Source of the DNA: Kitasatospora aureofaciens
GTDB taxonomy: Bacteria; Actinomycetota; Actinomycetes; Streptomycetales; Streptomycetaceae
Direction of reading: 5' to 3'
Length of the DNA stretch: 64,000 nucleotides
Assembly (NCBI GenBank): GCA_000720845.1
Contig: JODU01000030.1
Span: 1 to 64,000, forward strand
In this document: positions 1 to 8,517 of the stretch, piece after piece
Layout of the letters: each line of letters opens with the position of its first letter
Position numbering within the stretch: the stretch's first letter is position 1
Position numbers and translations under genes: made by a program
Notes under the pieces: model-generated
Told to the model about the DNA's origin: nothing
What the model saw: the letters and a program-made list of their open reading frames with translations, nothing else
The model's database searches: none

Positions 1-109
1 TCTGTGGCCGACCGATTCCGCGCCGTTCCGAGGACGGACACCCCCCGGCGCGGCCCCGACCCACCCACAACGCACCGCGCACCGCGAACCCCCACCAGCC
101 CGCACAGGC

Positions 110-304
110 GCCGCAGGCACCCCGCACCCACCACCGCACCCGCACGGCCGCCGCAGGCACCTCCACCGGAGCCGCACAGGCGCCGCAGGCACCTCCACCG
201 GAGCCGCACAGGCGCCGCAGGCACCCCGCACCCACCACCGCACAGGCGCCGCAGGCACCCCGCACAGGCGCCGCAGGCACCCCGCACAGGCCGCCGCAGG
301 CACC
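110..304. repeat. Short tandem GC-rich repeats downstream of serine hydrolase
   Basis: Bases 1-312 hold no gene I can support. Seven copies of the 12-mer GCCGCAGGCACC start at 110, 150, 182, 214, 248, 270 and 293, many preceded by CGCACAGGC and some followed by a second motif, TCCACCGGAGC. Spacing falls to 22 nt in the last copies. On the minus strand the unit reads GGTGCCTGCGGC and lies directly 3' of the hydrolase stop codon. Each unit can form a small GGTGCC/GGCGCC hairpin, so the array could act as a diffuse terminator or mRNA 3' end. That role is inference. Confidence 0.75.
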
Positions 305-312
305 CGTGTCGA

Positions 313-1467
313 TCAAACCCGTACCGCCCGCGCCACCCGCGTGCACAGCGCCGCGCGCGGCCGGTTGTCCGGAGCCCGACGGCGTGGGTGGACCGTGTTG
401 GCGAGGAGGACCGCGAAGGTGTCCGTCGCCCGGTCGAGAACCAGCATCGTCCCCGTGAACCCGGTGTGCCCCGCCGCCCCGCGCCCCGCCAGTTCGCCCA
501 TGAACCACGGCTGGTCCAAGGCGAATCCCAACCCCGGTGCGGCCAGCAACAGTTCCACGAAGTCCGGCCCGAGGATCCGCGCCGGCCCGTGCGAACCCCC
601 CGCGAGCAGCGTCCGGCAGAAGACCGCGAGATCCCGGCCCGTGGAGAACAGCCCCGCGTGACCGGCCACCCCGCCCAGCGCCCACGCGTTCTCGTCGTGG
701 ACGACCCCGCGCAGCATCCCCCGGTCCACCTTGGCCCACGGCCGCCGCTGGTCCTCCGTGGCCGCGGCGCCCGGACACGGCCCGAAGCGCGTCGCCGTCA
801 TGCCCAGCGGCCGGGTGATCCCGTCCCGGACGAGGACGTCCAGCCCCCGCCCGGTGATGCGCTCCAGCACCTGTTGCAGGAGCAGCATGTTCAGGTCCGA
901 GTAGCAGTACACGCCCGGCACCCCCACCGGCGGCTCCGCCCGCAGCCGCCGCAGCCGTTCGTCCTTGTCGGCGGAGGCGGAGGCGAAGGCGGAGGCGGAG
1001 GCGTCGTACAGCGGGAGTTCGGGCCGCATCCCGGAGGTGTGGGTGAGCAGTTGCCGCACGGTGACACCGTGCCGCGCCACCGCCCGGAAGTCCGGCAGGT
1101 ACGCCCCGACCTCCGCGTCGATGCCGAGCGTGCCCCGCTCGATCTGCTGCACGGCGGCGACCGCCGTGAACACCTTCGTCAGCGAGGCGAGGTCGAAGGG
1201 CGTGTCCACGGTCATCGGCACCCGCGATTCCGCCGGCAGCTCCACGCCCGTGTCGGTACGCGGGTCGTAGGAGGCGTAGCGCACGGCCCAGCCCGCCGCC
1301 TCCTCGACGGCGAGCACGGGCCCGCGCCCGACGGCCACGACGGCGCCCGCGGCCCAGGGGCGTTCGCCGGCGGTGAGTCGGTGCACCTCGGCGACGACAC
1401 GACGGAGCTGCCCGGGGTCGAGTCCGGCCCGCTCCGGGGTGTCGCCGCGCAGTCTCGGAGCGCTCAG
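313..1467 (-). CDS. Serine hydrolase, beta-lactamase / penicillin-binding-protein-like family
   Basis: A 384-residue protein of the class C beta-lactamase-like family, which covers esterases, D-aminopeptidases and DD-peptidases. The nucleophile motif SLTK is near residues 95-98, the YSD motif near 175 serves as the Tyr-containing second motif, and GHTG near 345 fits the third (HTG) box. No signal peptide is evident, so it is probably cytoplasmic. No ATG, GTG or TTG sits near the expected N-terminus. The best start is a CTG at 1467 behind GGGGGAGGA, overlapping the stop of the upstream exporter as CTGA. A later GTG near residue 28 would remove part of the fold. The overlap implies translational coupling with the MFS gene. 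The substrate is unknown. Confidence 0.8.
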   Translation of the reverse strand: MSAPRLRGDTPERAGLDPGQLRRVVAEVHRLTAGERPWAAGAVVAVGRGPVLAVEEAAGWAVRYASYDPRTDTGVELPAESRVPMTVDTPFDLASLTKVFTAVAAVQQIERGTLGIDAEVGAYLPDFRAVARHGVTVRQLLTHTSGMRPELPLYDASASAFASASADKDERLRRLRAEPPVGVPGVYCYSDLNMLLLQQVLERITGRGLDVLVRDGITRPLGMTATRFGPCPGAAATEDQRRPWAKVDRGMLRGVVHDENAWALGGVAGHAGLFSTGRDLAVFCRTLLAGGSHGPARILGPDFVELLLAAPGLGFALDQPWFMGELAGRGAAGHTGFTGTMLVLDRATDTFAVLLANTVHPRRRAPDNRPRAALCTRVARAVRV

Positions 1468-2804
1468 TTGTCCTCCCCCTTGCCTGCTCCTCCGCCCGCT
1501 CCCCGCCCGGCGGTGCGTCCGGCCGAGGGCCGGCACAGGGTGACGAGGAAGCCGAGCGCCAGCACCGCGGCCACCAACTGCACCACGGCCATCGGCACGG
1601 CGGTGTCCTCCCCCGCGATCCCGACCAGCGGCGAGGCGACCGCGCCGATGAGGAAGGAGGACGTGCCGAGCAGCGCGGAGGCGGAGCCGGCGGACGTCTT
1701 GACCCGCATCAGCGCGAGCGCCTGGGTGTTGGGCAGGCTGATGCCCATCGCCGACATCAGCACGAACAGCGCGGCGGCGACCGGCCCGAGCCCCACCTCG
1801 CCGAAGACGCCCAGGGACATCATCAGCAGTACGGTCGCGGCGGCGATCACGACGACGAGACCGAGGCCGAGCACCCGGTCCAGCCTGACCCGCCCGACGA
1901 GGATCTTGCCGTTGATCTGCCCGACCACCACGAGGCCGATCGAGTTGAGCCCGAACAGCAGGCTGAACGTCTGCGCGGAGGCCCCGTAGATCTCCTGCAT
2001 GACGAACGGCGACGCCGCGACGTAGGCGAACAGCGAGGCGAAGGCGAAGCCGCCCGCGAGCATGTACCCGGTGAAGGCCCGGTCGGCGAGCAGGCCGCGC
2101 ATCGCGCGCAGGGTGTCGCCGACGCCGCCCGCGTGCCGCTCCTCGACGGGCAGCGTCTCCGGCAGCCTGGCCCACACGACGACGCCCAGCACCACCCCGA
2201 CCACGACGAGGACGACGAACACGCCCCGCCAGTCCGTCACGCGCAGGATCTGCCCGCCGATGAGCGGCGCGACGACCGGCGCGACGCCGGAGATCAGCAT
2301 GAGGGTGGAGAAGAAGCGGGCCATGGCCACACCGTCGTACAGGTCGCGTACGACGGCGCGGGCGATGACGATCCCGGCGGCGCCCGCGAGTCCCTGGACC
2401 AGCCGGAGGGCGACGAGAAGTTCCACGTTCGGCGCGACGGCGCACAGCGCGGTGGCGACGACGTAGACGGCGAGACCGGCCAGCAGCGGACGCCTGCGCC
2501 CCCACTTGTCGCTCATCGGACCGACGACGATCTGCCCGAGGGCCATGCCGGCCAGACAGGCGGTGAGCGTGAGCTGGACGGTGGCGGCCGGTGCGCTCAG
2601 GGACCGGGTGACCTCGGGGAGCGCGGGGAGGTACATGTCCATCGCCAGCGGCGGCGTGGCGGTCAGGCTGCCGAGGATGAGGGTGACGAGAAGACTGATG
2701 CGCCGGGCGGCGGGCAGTGTGGGCGAGGTGTGCGACGGGTGCGCCGCCGAGGTCGTGGTCGTGTCCGGTGACTGGTGCGGTATGGACGGCCCGCGCTCGG
2801 GCAT
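1464..2804 (-). CDS. MFS multidrug exporter, Bcr/CflA type
   Basis: A 446-residue major facilitator protein with about 12 predicted membrane helices. The early stretch MDMYLPALPEV and the loop 2-3 motif GPMSDKWGRRRP are typical of Bcr/CflA drug-proton antiporters, which export small hydrophobic drugs. The start at 2804 is set by GAGGGAGGGG upstream of the ATG. It is the first gene of a minus-strand pair with the serine hydrolase and diverges from the Gfo/Idh oxidoreductase. The intervening DNA carries a heptamer repeat array. The exported compound cannot be told from sequence. Confidence 0.88.
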   Translation of the reverse strand: MPERGPSIPHQSPDTTTTSAAHPSHTSPTLPAARRISLLVTLILGSLTATPPLAMDMYLPALPEVTRSLSAPAATVQLTLTACLAGMALGQIVVGPMSDKWGRRRPLLAGLAVYVVATALCAVAPNVELLVALRLVQGLAGAAGIVIARAVVRDLYDGVAMARFFSTLMLISGVAPVVAPLIGGQILRVTDWRGVFVVLVVVGVVLGVVVWARLPETLPVEERHAGGVGDTLRAMRGLLADRAFTGYMLAGGFAFASLFAYVAASPFVMQEIYGASAQTFSLLFGLNSIGLVVVGQINGKILVGRVRLDRVLGLGLVVVIAAATVLLMMSLGVFGEVGLGPVAAALFVLMSAMGISLPNTQALALMRVKTSAGSASALLGTSSFLIGAVASPLVGIAGEDTAVPMAVVQLVAAVLALGFLVTLCRPSAGRTAGRGAGGGAGKGEDN

Positions 2805-2878
2805 GTGATGTGCCCCTCCCTCTTCTACAGATCCGCCACCTATGCTCTCAGCTCGTACGGACTCGAACGAACAAACTC

Positions 2879-2945
2879 GAACGACGCACGACGCACGACG
2901 CACGACGAATGCACGACGCACGACGCACGACGCACGACGACGAAC
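2879..2945. repeat. CACGACG heptamer tandem array in divergent promoter region
   Basis: Between the divergent MFS and Gfo/Idh genes, the heptamer CACGACG (phase variants ACGACGC) repeats about eight times, broken once by GAATG near 2908. A related pair, CTCGAACGA, lies just before it. The array occupies most of the short promoter space of both genes. It may be a slippage-prone spacer or a cluster of protein sites; neither is shown by sequence alone. Confidence 0.85.
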
Positions 2946-2969
2946 GAACCTGAGCGAGGGTGGGGCAGG

Positions 2970-4019
2970 GTGGCAGCGGTGACCGGACAGAAGGTGCGCT
3001 GGGGGATTCTCGCGACCGGCGGGATGGCGGCGAGGTTCACGGCGGATCTGGTCGATCTGCCGGACGCGGAGGTCGTGGCGGTGGCCTCCCGGACGGAGGC
3101 GTCGGCGAAGGCGTTCGCCGAGCGGTTCGGGATACCGCGGGCGTACGGCGGCTGGGAGGCGCTGGCGCGGGACGAGGACGTCGACGTGGTGTACGTCGCG
3201 ACCCCGCACTCGGCGCACCGGACCGCGGCCGGTCTGTGCCTGGAGGCGGGCCGGAACGTGCTGTGCGAGAAGCCGTTCACGCTGAACGCGCGCGAGGCCG
3301 GGGAGCTGGTGGCCCTCGCCCGCGAGCACGGCGTCTTCCTCATGGAAGCGATGTGGATGTTCTGCAACCCGCTGGTGCGGCGCCTGAAGGAGCTGGTCGA
3401 CGACGGCGCGGTCGGCGAGGTCCGCAGCCTCCAGGCGGACTTCGGCCTCGCGGGTCCCTTCCCGCCCGCGCACCGGCTGCGCGACCCCGCGCAGGGCGGC
3501 GGCGCGCTGCTGGACCTGGGTGTGTACCCGGTGTCGTTCGCGCAGCTGCTGCTCGGTGAGCCCTCGGACGTCGCGGCGCGAGCCGTGCTCTCCGACGAGG
3601 GCGTCGACCTCCAGACCGGCGCGCTGCTCTCCTACGAGAGCGGCGCTCTCGCCTCGGTGCACTGCTCCATCACCGGCGGTACGCCCAACTCCGCGTCGAT
3701 CACCGGCTCCGAGGGCCGCATCGACGTCCCGAACGGGTTCTTCTTCCCGGACCACTTCGTGCTGCACCGGACCGGCCGGGACCCGCAGGAGTTCCGGGCC
3801 GACCCGGCGGACGGGCCCCGCGAGAGCCTCCGGCACGAGGCGGAGGAGGTGATGCGGGCCCTGCGCGCCGGGGAGACCGAGTCACCGCTGGTCCCCCTCG
3901 ACGGCACGCTGGCGGTGATGCGGACGCTCGACGCGATCCGGGACCGCGTCGGCGTCCGCTACCCGGGAGAAGCGGGAGAAACGGAAGAAGCGGCCCAGCC
4001 GGTCGTCACGCCGGCTTGA
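2970..4019 (+). CDS. Gfo/Idh/MocA family oxidoreductase
   Basis: A 349-residue NAD(P)-dependent oxidoreductase. The N-terminal Rossmann fold shows GILATGGMA near residues 12-20, followed by the family hallmark EKP near residue 98 in CEKPFTLNAREA. The C-terminal half is the substrate-binding beta-sheet domain, with the conserved GGGALLDLGVYP stretch. Such enzymes act on sugars, inositols or dihydrodiols. The GTG at 2970 follows GAGGGTGGGGCAGG; a GTG at 2979 is an alternative. It diverges from the drug exporter and converges with the phosphatase gene, whose end overlaps it by 14 nt. The substrate is unassigned. Confidence 0.87.
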   Translation: MAAVTGQKVRWGILATGGMAARFTADLVDLPDAEVVAVASRTEASAKAFAERFGIPRAYGGWEALARDEDVDVVYVATPHSAHRTAAGLCLEAGRNVLCEKPFTLNAREAGELVALAREHGVFLMEAMWMFCNPLVRRLKELVDDGAVGEVRSLQADFGLAGPFPPAHRLRDPAQGGGALLDLGVYPVSFAQLLLGEPSDVAARAVLSDEGVDLQTGALLSYESGALASVHCSITGGTPNSASITGSEGRIDVPNGFFFPDHFVLHRTGRDPQEFRADPADGPRESLRHEAEEVMRALRAGETESPLVPLDGTLAVMRTLDAIRDRVGVRYPGEAGETEEAAQPVVTPA

Positions 4020-5676
4020 GCCCCGGCTCCCCCGCCTCGGTCACGAAGGACCCGGCGGTCGTGAGCGGCGCGCCCTCGGTGCTGACGTGGGACACCGTCT
4101 TGAAGTCGGCGCGCGCCGACTCGCGGCCCAGGGACACCGTCGCGTAGCCGCGCAGTCCGTTGAAGAACTTCAGGTGCGGGTTGGCGGTCATGAGGGTGTC
4201 CCAGTTGGACGGCTTCGCCGAGCCGTCGCGGCCGCTGGTGACCGAGGTGGTGACGATCTCCGTGCCCAGGGTCCGGGAGTCCGGGTCGTCGAAGTCGCGC
4301 TTGATGTCGAAGCCGTAGGAGACGTGCACGTCGCCGGTGAGGACCATGAGGTTCTCGATCCCGGCGGCCTGCGCGCCGGCCAGGACCCGCTCACGGGAGG
4401 CGGGGTAGCCGTCCCAGGAGTCCATGGAGACCTTGGACGGGGTGGTGGTCATGTTGTACCGCTGGGAGAAGGTGACCTGCTGGGGCACCACGTTCCACAG
4501 GGCGTTCGACCGGTGCCAGCCGTTGATCAGCCAACGCTCCTGCGCGTCGCCGGTGAGCGTGCGGCTCGGGTCCTCGGACTCGGGACCGGGGAACTGCCAG
4601 CCGTCGCCGTAGGCCTGGTTGGAGCGGTACTGCCGGGTGTCGAGGACGTCGAACTGGGCGAGGCGCCCCCAGTGCAGGCGGCGGTAGAGCTTCAGGTCGG
4701 GGCCGTCGGGCAGCTGGGGCCGGCGCAGCGGCATGTTCTCCCAGTAGGCGCGGTAGGCGGCGGCCCGGCGGATGAGGAACTCCTCCGGCGGGACGCTGTT
4801 CTCCGGCGTCTCGTCGGCGTAGTTGTTCTCGGTCTCGTGGTCGTCCCAGGTGACGACGAAGGGGTGCGCGGCGTGCGCGGCCCGCAGGTCGGGGTCGGAC
4901 TTGTAGAGGGCGTACCGCAGGCGGTAGTCCTCCAGCGTCACCGTCTCGTGGTTGAAGTGGGCGGGCAGGGTGCCCGCGGGGTAGGCGCGGGAGCCGCCGG
5001 TGGCGTTCACGGCGTACTCGTAGAGGTAGTCGCCGAGGTGGAAGACGACGTCCACGTCCTCCTGGGCCAGGTGCTTGTAGGCGGTGTAGTACCCCTCGTC
5101 GTACTTCTGGCAGGAGACGAGGCCGAAGGTGAGGTCGGAGACCCGGCTGTGCTGCGCGGGGGCGGTGCGGGTGCGGCCGGCCGGGCTGACGTACCGGCCG
5201 GCGCGGAAGCGGTAGTGGTAGACGTGGCCGGGTGCGAGGTGGTCGACCTCGACGTGCACGGTGTGGTGGAACTCGGGGTGGGCGGTGGCCCGGCCCCTTC
5301 TGACGACGCGGCGGAACCGTTCGTCCAGGGCCACCTCCCAGCTCACCTCGACGCGTTTGGCGGGCAGTCCGCTGTCGGCCTGGTACGGGACCGGGGCGAG
5401 GCGCGTCCACAGCAGCACGGAGCCGGGCTGCGGGTCGCCGGAGGCGACTCCGAGCGTGAAGGGGTCGGCGGTCAGCTGCCCGGCGTCCAGCTCGGCGGCG
5501 CTCGCGGTGCCGGCGGCCGGCAGGTTCACGGAGAAGGCGAGCGCGGCGGCGGCGCCGGTGACGGTCAGGAAGCGGCGGCGGCCCAGGCTGCGGGCGGCGG
5601 CGCGGAGTTCGGGCGCGTGCGAGGACTGCGACTGGGCCGGGACCGGGGTCGGGGCCTGGTGGTTCGCGGGTGTCAT
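4006..5676 (-). CDS. phoD: Tat-exported alkaline phosphatase, PhoD family
   Basis: A 556-residue secreted phosphodiesterase/alkaline phosphatase. A twin-arginine signal (GRRRFLTVTG near residues 30-39, then a hydrophobic run and an AXA-type site) directs folded export. The PhoD N-domain follows, then the metallophosphatase core with SCQKYDEGYY, HLGDYLYEY, WDDHETENNY and LTGDVHVSYGFD, which supply the metal ligands (PhoD enzymes use Fe and Ca). Length is normal for the family. The ATG at 5676 has a strong GGGGAGGA site. S. coelicolor carries a PhoP-controlled homologue. I do not see a convincing PhoP box here, although GGAAC repeats occur upstream near 5772-5790. The gene converges on the Gfo/Idh gene. 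Confidence 0.92.
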   Translation of the reverse strand: MTPANHQAPTPVPAQSQSSHAPELRAAARSLGRRRFLTVTGAAAALAFSVNLPAAGTASAAELDAGQLTADPFTLGVASGDPQPGSVLLWTRLAPVPYQADSGLPAKRVEVSWEVALDERFRRVVRRGRATAHPEFHHTVHVEVDHLAPGHVYHYRFRAGRYVSPAGRTRTAPAQHSRVSDLTFGLVSCQKYDEGYYTAYKHLAQEDVDVVFHLGDYLYEYAVNATGGSRAYPAGTLPAHFNHETVTLEDYRLRYALYKSDPDLRAAHAAHPFVVTWDDHETENNYADETPENSVPPEEFLIRRAAAYRAYWENMPLRRPQLPDGPDLKLYRRLHWGRLAQFDVLDTRQYRSNQAYGDGWQFPGPESEDPSRTLTGDAQERWLINGWHRSNALWNVVPQQVTFSQRYNMTTTPSKVSMDSWDGYPASRERVLAGAQAAGIENLMVLTGDVHVSYGFDIKRDFDDPDSRTLGTEIVTTSVTSGRDGSAKPSNWDTLMTANPHLKFFNGLRGYATVSLGRESARADFKTVSHVSTEGAPLTTAGSFVTEAGEPGLKPA

Positions 5677-5808
5677 CCGTTCCTCCCCTTGCGGTGGTTG
5701 CAAGGGGAATTCGAAGGGCCGGGAACGACCCGAGCTTGGCGCGGACATGGCGATCGCATGTCGGACGGATGAGTTCCGCATGTTCCGCGACCCGTACGCT
5801 GCCGACTC

Positions 5809-6600
5809 ATGAACACCGTGAGAACCACCGACGAGGAAAGCGCCGGCGTGCGGAAGGTCGCCGTCGTCACGGGTGCCGGGTCCGGCATCGGCCGGGCGGT
5901 CGCCGTCGAACTGCTCACCGCCGGCTGGTCGGTGGCCCTGGCCGGCCGCCGCCCCGAGCCCTTGGCGCAGACGGCCGCGGCGGCCCCCGCGGGCGGCGGT
6001 ACGACGCTCACCGTGCGTGCCGACGTGTCGCGCCCGGAGGACGTGGCGGCCCTGTTCGGCGCCGTGCGCGACCGGTTCGGACGACTGGACCTGCTGTTCA
6101 ACAACGCGGGGACGTTCGGGCCCGGCGGCGTGCCCGTCGAGGAACTGCCCTACGAGGCCTGGCGGCACGTGGTGGACACCAACCTCAACGGGGCGTTCCT
6201 GTGCGCGCAGGCGGCGTACCGGCAGATGAAGGAGCAGGAGCCGCAGGGCGGCCGGATCATCAACAACGGCTCGATCTCGGCGCACACGCCGCGCCCGCAC
6301 TCGGTGGCGTACACGGCGACCAAGCACGCGCTGACGGGCCTGACCAAGTCGCTGTCGCTGGACGGCCGCCGCCACGGCATCGCGGTCGGCCAGATCGACA
6401 TCGGCAACGCGGCGACCGACATGACGGCCGGCATGCAGACCGGCGCGCTCCAGGCCAACGGGGAGACGGCACCCGAGCCCGTGATGGACGTCGCCGACGT
6501 CGCGCGCACGGTGCGGCACATGGCCGAACTGCCCCTGGAGGCCAACGTGCAGTTCGCGACGGTCATGGCGACGGCGATGCCGTACGTGGGGCGCGGCTGA
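5809..6600 (+). CDS. SDR family NAD(P)-dependent oxidoreductase
   Basis: A 263-residue classical short-chain dehydrogenase/reductase. It has the cofactor motif TGAGSGIG near residues 22-29, NNAG near 99, an active-site serine in NNGSIS, and the catalytic YTATK (Tyr-x-x-x-Lys) near 168-172. The substrate cannot be deduced. It diverges from the phoD gene and is followed by a long hairpin, so it is probably monocistronic. Confidence 0.88.
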   Translation: MNTVRTTDEESAGVRKVAVVTGAGSGIGRAVAVELLTAGWSVALAGRRPEPLAQTAAAAPAGGGTTLTVRADVSRPEDVAALFGAVRDRFGRLDLLFNNAGTFGPGGVPVEELPYEAWRHVVDTNLNGAFLCAQAAYRQMKEQEPQGGRIINNGSISAHTPRPHSVAYTATKHALTGLTKSLSLDGRRHGIAVGQIDIGNAATDMTAGMQTGALQANGETAPEPVMDVADVARTVRHMAELPLEANVQFATVMATAMPYVGRG

Positions 6601-6773
6601 GCGCACCGCACCCGGGCACCCCCTGATTCACACAATCGGAATTTCGGCGTCCGCGGTATTGCGGCCGGTGAAGGACGTATGCTCAAATCTCCTTCACCAG
6701 AACTTCACACTTGAAGCGTTGGCCTTCCACAAGGCCCCTCGACGACGCTCCATGGACCATCCCGAGGGGGGAG

Positions 6774-6825
6774 GCGGCGGCCGTTCCGCCACACCGGTAC
6801 ACCGGTGGGACGGAACGGCCGCCGC
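6774..6825. terminator. Bidirectional hairpin terminator between SDR and SnoaL-like genes
   Basis: A perfect 15-bp stem (6774-6788 with 6811-6825) encloses a second near-palindrome around CCGGT. It sits between convergent genes, as expected for a shared terminator. The 6601-6773 stretch holds no gene I can support. Confidence 0.8.
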
Positions 6826-6837
6826 ACCGTTTCCCGT

Positions 6838-7164
6838 TTACGCCTGCCCGGTCTCGAAGCGGGCGATCCGGCCGTCCTCGTCCACGGTGAAGTCCCACCG
6901 GGTCCGCATCTCGCCCCAGGTGTCGTTGCGGTAGCGGGCGATGAGGGCGCGACCGCCGTTCGACTCCCGGTCGACCTCCAGGTGGCCGTTGGAGGAGAAG
7001 ATCTCCTGGTCGATCCACTGGTCGAGGTTCCGGTCGTCCCCGTCGTCGGCCATGGTGGCGTCCGGCGCGAGCAGCGCGAGGAAGGCCTCGCGGTCGTGGG
7101 CGTTGACGGCGGCGACGAAGGCGCGGACGGCCGGGTCGCTGAGTCGCGTGGTCTGAATGGTCAT
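6838..7164 (-). CDS. SnoaL-like / NTF2-fold protein
   Basis: A 108-residue protein with the cone-shaped NTF2/SnoaL-like pattern: an N-terminal helix (AVRAFVAAVNAHD), then FLALLAPDATM, then alternating strands ending in DEDGRIARFETGQA. Members act as small hydrolases, isomerases or binding proteins. The ATG at 7164 lacks a clear ribosome binding site. It diverges from the DoxX gene. No function can be assigned. Confidence 0.75.
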   Translation of the reverse strand: MTIQTTRLSDPAVRAFVAAVNAHDREAFLALLAPDATMADDGDDRNLDQWIDQEIFSSNGHLEVDRESNGGRALIARYRNDTWGEMRTRWDFTVDEDGRIARFETGQA

Positions 7165-7316
7165 GGCCGCAGCGTCACACCGGCTCCGCTCCCCCGCCAC
7201 CGGGCCCACCACCCGTCGACGCCCGCCACCACCCGAACGGCGCCCGGTGACGGGCCCGGACGCCGCCGACGGGCGACGGTGGACGGATGAGCCGCCACCG
7301 TCCACGAGGAGTCGAA

Positions 7317-7859
7317 GTGAAGTGCTGTGACCGGCGTGATCTGGGGCTGCTGCTGCTCCGCCTGGGAACCGGCGGCGTCCTCGCCGCGCACGGCGCGCAG
7401 AAGCTGCTCGGCTGGTTCGGCGGCGGAGGCATCGGCGAGACCGGCCGGGCCATGGAGGCCATGGGCTACACGCCGGGCCGGGCCAGCGCCACCGCGGCGG
7501 GGCTCGCGGAGGCGGGCGGCGGCGCACTGCTGGCGCTGGGCCTGGCCACGCCGGCCGCGGGCGCGGCCGCGGCCGGCGCGATGGCGGGCGCCGCGGCGGT
7601 GCACGCCCCGAACGGCTTCTTCGCCCAGTCCGGCGGCTACGAGTACGCGGTCTCCCTCGGCCTGACCGCCGCGGGCCTCGCGGTCTCCGGCCCCGGCCGT
7701 CTCTCCCTGGACCACGCCCTGGGCCACGCGGTCAACCGTAACTGGATGGTCCCGGCCGCCCTCGCGGCGACGGCGGCGGCCACGACGGTGGTCGTGGGGG
7801 CGCGGAACCGGCGGCTGCGCAGGGCTGCCGAGGGGCGGCAGGAAGCACTCTTCGACTGA
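7317..7859 (+). CDS. DoxX family membrane protein
   Basis: A 180-residue integral membrane protein of the DoxX/MauE family. The first helix carries LLLLRLGTGGVLAAHGAQKL, and the following GWFGG loop and later HAPNGFF stretch are characteristic. About four helices are predicted. GTG at 7317 follows GAGGAG at a good distance, so it is preferred over the in-frame ATG at 7287. Mycobacterial DoxX takes part in a membrane oxidoreductase complex with a thiol partner; whether that applies here is unknown. It is followed after 30 nt by the MazG-like gene. Confidence 0.82.
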   Translation: MKCCDRRDLGLLLLRLGTGGVLAAHGAQKLLGWFGGGGIGETGRAMEAMGYTPGRASATAAGLAEAGGGALLALGLATPAAGAAAAGAMAGAAAVHAPNGFFAQSGGYEYAVSLGLTAAGLAVSGPGRLSLDHALGHAVNRNWMVPAALAATAAATTVVVGARNRRLRRAAEGRQEALFD

Positions 7860-7889
7860 CGCCCGCGGGGACATGGCACGCTGCTCCGC

Positions 7890-8231
7890 ATGAGCGACAA
7901 GGTGGACGGCGCGCGGACCGACGATCTCTGGGACACCATCGACGCCCTGTGGACGTGGCTGGAGGCGGAGCAGCCCGTCGGCGGCCGGGAGGGCCTGCTG
8001 CTGCGCGTGCTGAAGCTGTCGGAGGAGGTCGGCGAGGTCGCCGAAGCGGTGATCGGCGCGACCGGCCAGAACCCGCGCAAGGGCGTCACCCACACCTGGG
8101 ACGACGTGGAGGCGGAGCTGTGCGACGTCGTGATCACGGCGATGGTGGCCCTGCGGACCCTGACACCCGGGGCCCGCGAGGTCTTCGGCCGGCATCTGGC
8201 CCGGGTGGCGGGACGCTCGCTGGGTGGGTGA
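7890..8231 (+). CDS. MazG-like NTP pyrophosphohydrolase family protein
   Basis: A 113-residue all-alpha protein. LKLSEEVGEVAEAVIG contains the EExxE metal-binding helix of MazG/dUTPase-like pyrophosphatases, and ELCDVVITAMVAL supplies the second acidic helix (ExxD). Single-domain members hydrolyse non-canonical or alarmone nucleotides. It may be cotranscribed with the DoxX gene upstream. A strong terminator hairpin follows. Confidence 0.8.
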   Translation: MSDKVDGARTDDLWDTIDALWTWLEAEQPVGGREGLLLRVLKLSEEVGEVAEAVIGATGQNPRKGVTHTWDDVEAELCDVVITAMVALRTLTPGAREVFGRHLARVAGRSLGG

Positions 8232-8250
8232 GGGGACGAGGCCGCCGGAA

Positions 8251-8287
8251 GGCCCGCACCCGTGGGAGTCGGTCACGGGTGCGGGCC
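8251..8287. terminator. Bidirectional terminator between MazG-like gene and axeA
   Basis: A perfect 14-bp stem (GGCCCGCACCCGTG at 8251-8264 with its complement at 8274-8287) and a 9-nt loop lie between the convergent MazG-like gene and the axeA operon. Confidence 0.85.
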
Positions 8288-8300
8288 GGTCGCAGCCCGG

Positions 8301-8517
8301 TCAGCCCGCGGCGCAGGACACGGTCGGCCAGGTCCAGTTGCCGTTGGCCTGGATGGTGGCGCCCCAGTTGCCGCCGCTGCCGTTCGACTTCGCGGTCAGC
8401 GTCTGCGCGCTCGGATAACTCGCGTTCACGTTCCAGGTCGACAGGACCTTCGCCGGGGACGGCACGTTCATCGTCACCGTCCAGTCACTGGCACCGCTCA
8501 CCGAGACGTTCAGGTTG
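8301..8517 (-). pseudogene. Out-of-frame C-terminal half of the axeA carbohydrate-binding module
   Basis: This stretch encodes about 70 residues from NLNVSVSGASDWTVTMNV to WTWPTVSCAAG, the C-terminal part of the cellulose/xylan-binding module found on S. lividans XlnB and AxeA. It is joined to the esterase one frame off: the esterase frame hits TGA (8510-8512) within the first codons of the module. The glycine linker and the first ~30 residues of the module are absent. It is nearly identical to 9252-9468. This is either a real truncation or a local assembly error. Confidence 0.8.

Noticed and set aside
4..1989. A 661-codon plus-strand reading frame at the left end
   Set aside because: It is a high-GC shadow of the serine hydrolase and exporter on the minus strand. 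It is Arg/Pro-rich with no domain, and the minus-strand frames have clear family motifs.
5690..5800. GGAAC repeats upstream of phoD as a possible PhoP box
   Set aside because: Spacing is 9-10 nt and the sequence does not fit the 11-nt GTTCACC-type PhoP direct repeats, so I did not call it.
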